Below, piece by piece: positions 11,589 to 21,243 of a DNA stretch of 64,000 nucleotides. This DNA is from Rostratula benghalensis (lineage: Eukaryota > Chordata > Aves > Charadriiformes > Rostratulidae). Every line of letters begins with the position of its first letter. The first letter of the stretch is position 1. A model generated the notes under the pieces. That model was not told the origin of the DNA and did no database searches. It saw nothing but the letters and a program-made list of their open reading frames with translations. Where the stretch lies: contig VXAI01000097.1 in NCBI GenBank assembly GCA_013399305.1, positions 2,899,298 to 2,963,297 on the forward strand. The letters are read 5' to 3'. Both the position numbers and the translations under genes were made by a program.

Positions 11589-11843
11589 NNNNNNNNNNNN
11601 NNNNNNNNNNNNNNNNNNNNNNNNNNNNNNNNNNNNNNNNNNNNNNNNNNNNNNNNNNNNNNNNNNNNNNNNNNNNNNNNNNNNNNNNNNNNNNNNNNNN
11701 NNNNNNNNNNNNNNNNNNNNNNNNNNNNNNNNNNNNNNNNNNNNNNNNNNNNNNNNNNNNNNNNNNNNNNNNNNNNNNNNNNNNNNNNNNNNNNNNNNNN
11801 NNNNNNNNNNNNNNNNNNNNNNNNNNNNNNNNNNNNNNNNNNN
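11589..11843. other. Assembly gap (255 N)
   Basis: A run of N begins immediately after a seven-C run inside the GC-rich part of HBP1 intron 1. Open frames that cross it are artefacts of translating N. What is missing is unknown. Confidence 0.99.
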
Positions 11844-12312
11844 GCCAGGACCGTCAGCCCCAGTGTGGGGCTTACCCGGGTCCAAGCGTCCCCCTTCCTC
11901 TTCCTTATTCTTCCCCAAACAGCCGGCCGTTCCCAGCGGCGGGGCAGAGCGCCCTCACTCTGACAAAGCGGGGCAGGCGGGCGGCTCCCTGGGGGAAAAG
12001 TGGGGGGACGCGGACAGGGGGGACACCCGCTCTATTCCGCTCGCTTTCGCGGTCTAGCAGCGCAGCGATAGGCCCCAGAGAGGGCCGGCGCCCCCGCGGG
12101 TCTTAGCCCAGCTCCGCCGGGCCGCTGAGGGAAAGTGCCCGATAAACAATGTCCCAGCTACTGCCGCCGCCGCCACAAACCACGACCCAACGGGCCCCTC
12201 GTCTCGGCCCACAGCCCCCGCCGCTCCCCTCGAGCCCGGCGGGTCCCGTCCGCCCCTAGTCGCGGCCCCACAGCCCCCGAGAAACGGCAGCTCCAAACTT
12301 TGTAGCACTTAC

Positions 12313-12400
12313 CAAACCCGTCGCCATTACCGAATTCCCCTCGGCTCCCCCCCGCCTTCTCCCCACAGCGGGGTCCCGCCCAGGCCTGGCGCTGTGGCGT
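12313..12400 (-). other. HBP1: HBP1 exon 1 (5' UTR, possibly with an upstream start)
   Basis: A consensus donor GTAAGT follows 12313 in the CpG island, on the HBP1 strand, and is the natural partner for the exon 2 acceptor. The exon holds ATG at 12327-12325 with G at -3 and G at +4, reading MATGL, and spliced to exon 2 it continues MATGLSDTLEHRN-MVWE in frame. The transcription start is not visible. About 12,400 is a guess from the CCAAT box at 12447-12451. Confidence 0.65.
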
Positions 12401-12446
12401 TGCTGAGTGGTGGAAAACGACGTTGCTCAAGTCGTAGCCAGTTTCT

Positions 12447-12451
12447 ATTGG
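12447..12451 (-). promoter_or_regulatory. CCAAT box
   Basis: CCAAT on the HBP1 strand, about 120-135 bp upstream of the exon 1 donor and thus at a typical NF-Y distance from a start near 12,350-12,400. Confidence 0.5.
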
Positions 12452-12560
12452 CTCTCTGACCTGCCTATCAGGAAACCGCCCGGAGGGAGGACATGTTTTG
12501 ACTGTCCTGCTCAGAAGATTGCACGGCGCTGCGCGTCAATCAGCCCCAGAGAGTGTTGTG

Positions 12561-12565
12561 ATTGG
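12561..12565 (-). promoter_or_regulatory. Second CCAAT box
   Basis: CCAAT on the HBP1 strand (gtgattggcc on plus), 110 bp further upstream of the first box. Paired CCAAT boxes are common in CpG-island promoters. Confidence 0.45.
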
Positions 12566-12592
12566 CCAGCACCTCCGCCATCTCGCCGAGGG

Positions 12593-12611
12593 GCACTCTG
12601 GGAGCTGTAGT
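12593..12611 (-). promoter_or_regulatory. ZNF143/THAP11-type (SBS) promoter element
   Basis: The plus strand reads GCACTCTGGGAGCTGTAGT; the minus strand, ACTACAGCTCCCAGAGTGC, matches the ACTACAATTCCCAGAATGC consensus at 16 of 19 positions, including the invariant ACTACA and CCCAG blocks. It lies 200-250 bp upstream of the likely HBP1 start. These elements are typical of constitutive CpG-island promoters. Confidence 0.75.
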
Positions 12612-12692
12612 CTTTGCCGCCGCCACCACCTACCAGCTTGGCCTCGCTCAGACGACAGCCCCCGGCGTGCCCCGCGCGACTGTCGGCCGATA

Positions 12693-12718
12693 GTAAACAA
12701 CAGCCACAGGGACACGTG
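12693..12718 (+). promoter_or_regulatory. FOXO-type site and E-box in the HBP1 upstream region
   Basis: GTAAACAA (12693-12700) matches the forkhead/FOXO core, and CACGTG (12713-12718) is a palindromic E-box. Both lie 300-400 bp upstream of exon 1. Short motifs, so functional weight is low. Confidence 0.3.
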
Positions 12719-12895
12719 TACGGCGCTGCTGACGCCCCGCCCCCCGCCGCGGGCCGGGTCCCACCGAGGGTCCACGGGGGCGGACCGGGGCTGCTCCGGG
12801 GGAGCCGGCGGAGGAGAGGCCACCCCGCTCCCCGCGGCAGCAGGGCCCGGCTGGCTCTCGTAGTGCCGCCGGGCCCCGAGATGGCGACGGGGCGC

Positions 12896-13093
12896 TGACT
12901 CACGGCATAGGCCTGGGACGGGCGACCGGGCGCTCGGCTGGATCCGGCCTGTGGCGATCCCCGGCGGGGGGCGGTGATTTACCGCCGATAATCGGCGCTG
13001 CGAGTCGCTGTCGGGAAGCAGGGCCCAGGCGCCTGTCGGCAAATGCCGGCAGAGGGCAGGGGAAAGCGGTAAAGGTCGGAGGATGAGTCAGCA
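12896..13093 (+). promoter_or_regulatory. Paired AP-1/CNC-type sites upstream of HBP1
   Basis: TGACTCA is at 12896-12902, and ATGAGTCAGCA at 13083-13093 fits the small-MAF/NRF2-type consensus RTGASTCAGCA. They sit at the far edge of the CpG island. Motif evidence only. Confidence 0.35.
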
Positions 13094-13782
13094 GCTCCCG
13101 CCTCGGCCCTCCTTCCACCGGAGAGACGGGGCGGGGGGGGAGCAGCTTAGGTCCAAAATACGAGTTGGGGGGGATCTTTTTTTTTTTTGTTTTTTCTTTT
13201 TAAATCCACTCAGGTTTATCAGTCTGTGTCTCACAGACAACAGACATTCCCATACATTTATTGCCAAAATAAACAACCTGTTTTGCTTCAGCTTTACTTC
13301 TGTTTTCCTGACAGAAGTGAGTCTGGAGATGTTAGGAGGTTTGCCCACTCCCAGGGTAACACCAGGAGATTGCAGAGGGAAGGGCAGATGCCTGAGGCCA
13401 AATCTTCGCCATAAAATAACACTGCTATGCACGGCACAGTAACGTGCAAATACGCAAACCATTCAGAAATAATCAATAAGATTTTAGAAACTGGTGGGGA
13501 GTTTCAAGATTATGCAACTGCTGGGATTTTTTCCAAGAAAAGCATTTCTTCCTTACTCGTAATTTGAGTCACAAAGTCATCCAAATATGTCCTAAATCCT
13601 GCGTTAGAGCTTTTGCTGTAATTTGGTATCTGCAACAGATACAAAAGTATCATATCAGATACTTCTGACTTCCAGGGGCGCTAACGTAGCCAAGCCAAAA
13701 GTTAACTATTACAATTTAAATAGCCATGGTTGCTCATTCAGAGTTCTGCGCAAGCTTTGTGTCCCGTGAAACACGCTGTTAG

Positions 13783-13798
13783 TGGCCACTAGAGGGAA
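13783..13798 (+). promoter_or_regulatory. CTCF-like motif
   Basis: tggccactagagggaa matches the CTCF core CCASYAGRGGG, failing only at the following C. It lies about 1.4 kb upstream of HBP1 and in the gap between two co-oriented genes. Confidence 0.35.
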
Positions 13799-16700
13799 TG
13801 CTGGTTTTGTTGTTTTCACCGCTCTACAAAGGTAACAGAATTGAAAAGGTAAAAAAAACCCCAAAACCCTACCAAACAACTAAATCACGCGCACGGAAAT
13901 GGTACTTGGCACCAAAACACACGGGGTGTGCAGATGTCACTGGCACATCAGGTTAAGGGTTGGCTTTTCCAAGAGGTAATTGCTTGTTGGTAAAGCCAGT
14001 GCCATCTGTAGGCACTATTTGAAAAGAGACATGCCTTTCAAAACCATGCAGTATCTTTTTATACATATATGAGCAAGTTTAGCTTAAACAAAATTAAAGA
14101 GTAGAAAACCCAGTCCCACGAAATTTAACTAAAAATCTTCTGTGCTTAATCACATAACAAACCAACCATTTACAGATCCTTTTCCCAGTTTGAAAGCACA
14201 GAGTTATTTGAACAAATGCCTCCAGGAAAAATCTGAAAATTAATGTTGAGTTTCAACTGTTAAGTGACTAGACAGCTTATTATACTATCAGCTGTCTAAT
14301 CCTACATCCCACAAACTCAGATTTTTCCTATATTCATAATTCAGGCTTTCCCTAAACAACGGTTACATCTTTACATAAGGAAGCTTTCATGGTATCCTCT
14401 CTCTAAAACTGGTAAACCAGGAATCATCTTTTTTTTTGTATACCACTCCATAATAAAATGAACTTTGAAGCTGTGCTCCTTCCCCTTTCTCTTTTTATCT
14501 CCCCTGTGTACCTAAACAGCCTTTGGGCTCTTTGGAGGGAGACCCAAGCTTCTTGCATCTTTAATAAACTTTACTGCGAAGGCTGCGTTTCCCGATGGAG
14601 TCTTGGCAGAAGACCTGAGGGTGCAGATGTCTCCATTCTGCAGACAGAATGCTCCGCCTGCACTACAGACACTTGCAAGGTAAAACTCAGTTTACTCTTC
14701 CAAGAGCTCCGTCTACTGTCGTGTGGGAGGTAGAGAGCACAGAGGCTGGATCAAGCAGCCACAGAAGGTCTGAAATCCTGTCTAAAACCCCATCAGGTCC
14801 TTCAGAAAAATACTGTTGGCCTAAAGGTCCCCCCTTCATTTTGGAGTACATCTCCACCCCACTAAGTACTTTTTCTCCCCCAAAGGAAAAGTGTTTTTCC
14901 CCAAACTAAATGTTAAATCTATTTGCTGTAAAGATTCACAGTTCTTTAAAAATCCTAATGCGCGAGTGTCAGGTGTGAAGCCCAGTCCTCTGAGATCCCC
15001 TGGCCCAGGTTCCAGGTACAGGTAGAGACAAGTAAATACCACTGCAGAATTAAAGCCTCCATATCACACTCACCATCTATGACATACCCAGAAAGCACAG
15101 AAGTATGAATCCTACCTAGGACCGAGATTAAAATCTCGTAAAGATGAGTGTCTGAATTGCTTTCAGGTTCTAAAACCAGACATATAACAGCTTTCTTATT
15201 TTTAAATATACCTTTTTTCCTTTGCATACAGTAAATCAGCATTTGCTCAGTAAGAGAAAATGAGTAAAAGGACAGGTAAGTCCATGCAGTCAATGGCAGC
15301 AGGACACATAAAACTGTATCAAAACTTACTTACCCACCCCTTCAGTTGAAGTCAAATATGTATCTTCTAAATTTCAGAATTAAGATTATGTCAATGCCGT
15401 ACTCCCTTGCTCCACAAGCTTAGTCTCTAATTAAACCATTACTCCCCCAACACACACCCTACCTCGCCTTACTCCATGCCCAAAATGAGTGGGTGCTCAG
15501 AGAATGAATCAAAACTGTGTAACACGGACATAGTTGGCAGCTCTGCTGATTCAGTTGCTTCTCCTGTTCTAAGAGAGGTAGAAAATAAGGTGGGGGAATG
15601 GGAAGTGTTAGTTGTGAGTTCTTGTCACATTATGGATGGCTACCAAAAAGCACAAAATAAGCAGAGAAAAGATAGATGCAGATACATTTGTGTCCTAGCT
15701 GTTTACCTCTAAAAATTGCCAGACAGAAAGTTAAGAAACAACAAGGGAGATTTTTAAAATGCATAATATTACAGTCAATTTCATATTAGTAAAATATATA
15801 TTGTATATTTGGTTTGTGCCTATCTCTACTTTTAATCTCTCCCGTCCAAAGCCAATGTCCTGTCCTGCCCTTACGACACAGCTGCAACTGCTGACTCCCT
15901 GAAATACAGCGTATCATTATTGTAATTCTGCTACAGGAGCTTTCACACACACAGACATGTAGACAACCACCCTTAGTCATTAACTCGATACTCCCCAGCG
16001 CTCCCGCTTTTACCCAATGCAGCAGCCTCTGTCCTGCAGCTGTTCCGCCAGACGCTCTCACATCAGTTTTCTCCTTTCACAATGAGTTCTGTATCTCCTA
16101 AAGCTATTCCTACTCTTTCCCTCTTCTCACAGCCTTTCATGGCCAGCTGCAGTGGTGGTGGGCTCTCTCCACCTTCGTAATGACAACTCCAGGCGTGCCC
16201 ACCCCCGCACGTCACCTCTTGAATCTCTTCACAGAGGATGCCGTTGGGGACAGAGCAGAGGAACAGAGGACTTGTTGCTCCCCAGAAAGATCTTTTTTCT
16301 TGAGTGCCAGAAGGCAAACTTCATTTGCCTCCTGCAGCAGTTCAAGTTGTGGAGAAACAGAACAAATTACAGGCCAGAGAGGTTTTTGGGTTTGTTTTGG
16401 TTTTCTTCCAAGACAGGTCAGGAATTAATGAGGAATGTAGTTCATGTCATTACAGTGCAGATTGCAGTTGTAGCTAAACTTGTATCACCTACAAAGACAG
16501 AGCAAGACAAAAACTGACAATAGCGTAAGGAAAAAAAGAAAGACATGACATATCAAGAAATAATCCAGAAGAGCGGTAATAAGAAAACTCTATATCCCAG
16601 CTCAAAGCTTGCAGAAAAACAAGTCAAGACTACAGATGATCTGTAGGTCACCCTTATGCTGGCTGGTAAATTAAAATACCAGGGAGTGTACTCCCTGTAA

Positions 16701-19300
16701 TCATCTGTCCTGTAAATTCTTTAGAATAGCCCTGGCATAGTTTATATGTGGGCCAATAGCAAATAATTTTCGGTTATGGCTTGGGAGCTACCACGGGCCA
16801 AGGACTGTTGGCCATATGTGCATGGCCACCCCCTATGGAAAGCTGGGAAAAAAGCTTATAAAGAAGCCCATACAAATACTGAAAAATAGTATGAATGATG
16901 GCCATTACAGGCTTCAGAACTAACAAATAGTCTCAGGCACATAAAATTTCTGATGGTAGATGTAAGAATACAGATACAGCCAAAAACTAAGTGAAAAGCT
17001 AGCAGTGAAGCTGAGGCTGCTTAAGTTAGTCATACCACCTGGCAAGGACAAAGCAACAAAGAAGAAATGAAGATACAGCTTCATGACAGTCAGATGGTTT
17101 TTTGAAATAAGATATTTTATGAGAACTGAGTTTCCAGAATCTTGAGAGATGTGGGGAAACAGGTCCCAGAGGCTCACCTGGCCACCAGGGAATTAGTCCT
17201 CCACAGAAAGTGATCCTATCCCAAACTTCATAGCTGCTCAGCTGAAATAACTGAATACTTTCAAAGAAGAAAGGACAAAGTATTTGTATCGTGCCATGAT
17301 GCTATTTTTAGCCCTTCCTAATTTCATTTAGCTCAGTAAGATATGGTTGAGTCATCAGATACTGTCACAATGGCCTAGTATAACCTTGTGTCAGAGTTTT
17401 GCACACAGTTTTGACTGGGCACAGTTTATTTCATGTAATAGCTTGGCCTTTGTCTCTTCTCTATTCCCCTATACATACATACATGTGTCTCTAGCAGTTC
17501 TAAAGAAGACAGACAATCTTACCCATGGCATTCACACAGCCATGGCAATGCCACTGCTGCAGTCCAGCTCAGCTTGATTTGCCATTCCAGAAGGGGCAGT
17601 GATGGGACAAAGGGGACAAAGAAGAGAGAGTCACTGTCCAGTCAAACAGACCACTGTACCCCAGCACAGGCCCAGCCATTCACTCCACTTGTCTTTACAT
17701 TCTTCTACTGCCACTGGCTCTTCACCTGGCTGTCAGAATGACAGTAGTTTAGAGGGAAAGAGAGGAATGGGGTGAAGGACAACACAGCGTTAAAAATACA
17801 AATTTCTTTGGGCTTTTCATAGTCTACTGAGATTACTCAGCTTCCCTTTGGTCCATGAAGTGAGAGTGTCCAGCCTGTTAAACATCTTTCTGAGCCAAAA
17901 TGTAGATTAAGAACTTGGAAACAGCCTTGGTATGTAGCTGAAGGAAATTCAACTCTCAGAATGATTTGAAAATGATCCTAAATTTTGTAATAGTCAGCAG
18001 CACAGATCTGTACATACTCAGCACACAAAGAGGCAATTCCTCCCAGAGAAAACTGCAGTAACACTTATTTGAGGACTACAGACACAGGAAAGTATCTTAG
18101 AAACTCAAAAAAACACCCAACCAAACCTTTACCCCCCTCCAAAAAAAAAAAAAGCCCGCACACCTATAATCATCATACACATGGATGGATGAAAAGAGCT
18201 TTGAACTAACACAAGAACTTTAGTGAGACTGTGTAAGAATGTCCATGCTGTGGCAAAGTGACTTTCAGCAAAGCACTTTGGTCAGCAAAAGAAGTCACAT
18301 GCAGCAAGTGTCTGAAAAAAGACAACTAGGAATTTGATGCGCCTGGTCTATGGGAGGTGACCAACAGATACTGATTTTGCCCATCTAGGAACTCTTGATA
18401 TTGAAAAACAATAATTCTTGCCATGGAAAGCGTGTCATGAACTACAAACTGACAGAAATTGTGATGTAACTGATCCCAGAGTCACTTCATAGAAAGCTTA
18501 AAGCACCGAACATCGAAAGCAAAACAAAATCAAACCAAAACCAAAACCACCATTTCAGCAAGGACCAGAATAGACATGACTGAATACACAAGATGACACA
18601 AGGAAAGAAGATGGAGTGACAGCGATTGAGGTTGTAGATGGTTTCACAATGCTATTCACAGCTTTGCCCCAAGACAGTCACTTTTGAAGCTCCACAGGAG
18701 ATCCAGAAGGGAATGATTTCAGAAGTGTTTATTCTAGATGAACTTGAATGAAATCTTATGAACCACAAGCAAATGACATTTAAAAAGTGATGGCATCAGC
18801 ACTAGGCCCAAGGAAGCTTGCTTTCCTCAGGATTTGTGTCTTGTGATTGACTTAGGGCTGCGGTTGAATTTTCTTCCCATGGTTAAGGCATTTGTAAACA
18901 TTTGCTGGCATATGGATTCTCTTCTGCTTAGTAACACATGAGCCCAATGAGTGCCTTTCTCATTCAGCATTTCCCCCAGGCTTTTCTCTCCTCACCCAGC
19001 AGGACATATTTTCAACAAACTCATTGAAGCACTTAGGGTTTTTTTTGTTTTGTTGGTTTGGGTTTTTTTTTTTTTTTCCATTTTGGGAATTCAGCCACCT
19101 GTCAAATTAATTTAAATAATCTGCAGAACTATAAATCACTGGTGAGGCTGGGGAGACCCATGCTAACATGCATGTGCCAAGTCATTGCCAAAGTCCCGTT
19201 CCTTTAGTGACCTGACTACACAAAAGGACAATAAAAATCTTTAGTAACAGAAGCATCAGGTAATCTAACTATGGACACAGTCAGCCTCATAAGGTAAACA

Positions 19301-19394
19301 TGACATAGTATTGAGGTATAGAGCTATCTACCTTTTTTTGAAAGGTCTGACATAGTATTGAGGTATAGAGCTATCTACCTTTTTTTGAAAGGTC
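19301..19394. repeat. Perfect 47-bp tandem duplication
   Basis: Two identical head-to-tail copies, 19301-19347 and 19348-19394, beginning tgacatagtattgaggtata and ending ttgaaaggtc. No mismatch, including the seven-T run, so the duplication is recent or an assembly artefact. It lies about 500 bp beyond the PRKAR2B polyadenylation site. Confidence 0.97.
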
Positions 19395-19934
19395 ATTAAA
19401 TATCAGTGACTTGGTATGACTTCCTTCTTAGGATTAACACTTGCCAATTGATGACAGGAAGACTGGCGTGTTTGAAGTGTTACATATGAACGGATTCAGG
19501 AGAAATCCCAAGTACTGACTGATGAAGGATGAACCAAACCTACAAAGCTACAATTTGTTCCTGCTACTTAACATCCCCCCACCCCTCCCCGAATTCACCA
19601 ACAAAGAACATTCCAGAAATCATCCAGTCCCCAAGAGCAACACAAAAAAACTGCTGCAACATGAAGCAGTACTTTGGGATTCCGAAAATCTGGTCTCTGG
19701 ATTATAACCTACAAGCAGATCATCGAATACAAAGTAGCTATGACAACTACACACCAACATGTCATCTGAGTAGACAGAGCATCCACCTAACATCATTTAT
19801 GAAAATCCAACAGGGAAGTGTTAAGAATGATGTATGTTTTGATACGTAAATATAAATAGGTCACCTGTAAGTTTATGCTAATGGAATTAAAACACAATAT
19901 CAACAAACATAATTTTTTATATATAAAAGTGTTG

Positions 19935-19940
19935 TTTATT
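19935..19940 (-). terminator. Distal polyadenylation signal AATAAA (PRKAR2B)
   Basis: AATAAA on the minus strand, followed 30-65 nt downstream by a GU-rich stretch. Likely cleavage is near 19,915. Confidence 0.65.
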
Positions 19941-20319
19941 GTAAGGAAACTTTAAATATAACCAACAATATTGAAAATATTGTGACTGGCATTTATGGCC
20001 TGGATTGTAATTTACTGCTATACAAGTAATTTCTAGCATTTTTCTTAATCACGTCAAGCTAGTGCAAAATATAGGTAGCTTTTAGAGATTAAGCATACAG
20101 AATGACAAGAGTGTAGATTTTGGTTACCTGATATTTCCTTCTAGTGTAACAGGCTTCTGTTTTTTTCCATAAATCGAAAGTACAAAGGCAAGTTATTATA
20201 TGTGCACTTCTTCATACCGGCTTTCTAGATTAAAAAAAATGTAATTTGTAAATTTTGCACAGATGGCATTTTGTTAGGAATCTGACTTATAATTTATATC
20301 GTACTGTATGATGCAAATC

Positions 20320-20387
20320 ATATGTTGTTATCATATTATATAATCATATTTTCACATGGTATGATTATATAAATTGTCACAACATAT
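20320..20387 (-). other. Nested hairpin in PRKAR2B 3' UTR
   Basis: A perfect 13-bp stem (20336-20348 with 20360-20372) encloses an 11-nt loop, and a second perfect 9-bp stem (20320-20328 with 20379-20387) lies outside it across a 7/6-nt internal loop. AT content is high, so stability is modest. It could be an RNA structure or a remnant of an inverted-repeat element. Confidence 0.6.
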
Positions 20388-21237
20388 CACTGACTATAGC
20401 ATAATAGTGACATCAATGTACAGAAATGTAGGGCATTAGAGAAGTAATTACTTAAGAAGGAAAGATGCTTTAATTCAGGTGTTTGAAACTGGGCGCAAGC
20501 TGTTTCCTACAGTTCTTGTCGTACCGTTTTGGCAGAACTCCTGCCAGTGGCCATTCAGTGCACTAGCTTTCCACATACATCAACAGACAGGTCAGTAAGC
20601 AGTATTAAAATTGGACTGTGCCTGAAATTTCCAGTCACAGACCCTTGCAAGCAACGAGCCTGGTGCTCCTAATTAAGATATTCTCTCTCCTCGGTCTCAG
20701 AAGGTGTCCCATGCTATTATGGCTAACAAGATATCATTTTATGACCAACAGTTTTTTGAAAGCAGGACATACTAGCTTTAAGAATTACATACTTTACAGA
20801 CTTGTGCAAATCTTCTGAAGTATTGATCTTTCAAATGAAACATATTTTTGTACTTCCTGATAAGGATTTTTCAAGGATAAGTTTAGTTTAGCATGGCTTT
20901 TGATATCAATGACTTCAGTGACTGAATTTGGTCTTCGATGGCTAAGATTAGACTGCAAGAAGAGAGATATACACAGATCATTTAATTTGAAATCAGTAAA
21001 AGATTTAACAGATAAAAAAGGTGAGATCTAAAAAAAACCTAACTACATAACAAGCATAGATAGAGAAGACAAAATGCATAAATATAAAACAAGGGAGAAG
21101 GAAACCGATATAGGTTGTGTATGATTAGGTAGAACATGACAATGACCTATGCCTTTGCTTTTAGAGCATTAAGGTTAATTTGTCAACTGTTCTCACTCCA
21201 GACTGTACAGAATACACGTAACTAATAAAAAATGCAG

Positions 21238-21243
21238 TTTATT
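21238..21243 (-). terminator. Proximal polyadenylation signal AATAAA (PRKAR2B)
   Basis: AATAAA on the minus strand about 700 nt after the stop, followed by a T-rich tract. A plausible alternative short-UTR site. Confidence 0.4.

Larger units (their letters stand above)
8055..12312 (-). other. HBP1 intron 1
   Basis: About 4.3 kb between the 5' exon and the first canonical coding exon. It holds an antisense CR1 (8150-8860) and an AT-rich block near 10,640-10,940 with several TAATTA-type homeodomain core motifs. The promoter-proximal 1.1 kb is part of the CpG island and includes the N gap. Open frames across the GC-rich part are not supported as genes. Confidence 0.75.
1..12400 (-). other. HBP1: HBP1 gene, HMG-box transcription factor 1 (3' end off window)
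   Basis: HBP1 is a nuclear HMG-box repressor that restrains G1 progression and Wnt/TCF signalling and binds RB-family proteins and SIN3A (established for the mammalian protein). Eight coding exons here join in frame into about 465 residues. Seen in order: LKCNE, an LxCxE RB-binding motif near residue 36; the SIN3-interaction segment NWLTELANIATSPQSPLM near residues 110-127; the AXH domain at about residues 205-350, carrying IPCCE, the IxCxE motif; and the first part of the HMG box starting at KRPMNAFMLF near residue 437. The human protein is 514 residues, so about 52 residues in the last one or two exons are missing beyond position 1. The 5' exon lies in a CpG island. PRKAR2B lies directly upstream on the same strand, as in human. 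The 5' end is approximate. Confidence 0.95.
11190..13140. promoter_or_regulatory. CpG island spanning HBP1 exon 1, promoter and start of intron 1
   Basis: GC content and CpG density rise sharply at about 11,190 and fall at about 13,140, in contrast to the AT-rich flanks. It includes CGG-type triplet runs (for example 11478-11492), long G and C runs, CCAAT boxes and a ZNF143-type element. By position it is the HBP1 promoter. A divergent plus-strand noncoding start is possible, but no plus-strand exon can be shown. Confidence 0.85.
13150..19900. other. Intergenic region between PRKAR2B 3' end and HBP1 promoter
   Basis: About 6.7 kb without a supportable gene. It contains a CTCF-like motif (13783-13798), a GC-richer patch with an AATAAA at 14563-14568, a promoter-like cluster at 16750-16862, an inverted repeat at 16680-16697 and a perfect 47-bp tandem duplication (19301-19394). 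Open frames here are short and have no recognizable product. Confidence 0.75.

Noticed and set aside
11198..12106. Long plus-strand open frame (about 300 codons) in the CpG island
   Set aside because: It crosses the 255-base N gap, so its middle is only translated N. The rest is GC-rich promoter and intron sequence, where stop codons are rare by composition.
12407..13118. Several overlapping Arg/Pro/Ala-rich open frames on both strands
   Set aside because: Overlap in nearly all frames and show no domain; they result from high GC content in the promoter.
18830..19000. Possible C2H2 zinc-finger remnant on the minus strand (an ENPY-like clause)
   Set aside because: Only one short clause resembles the finger linker; the Cys/His spacing is not there.
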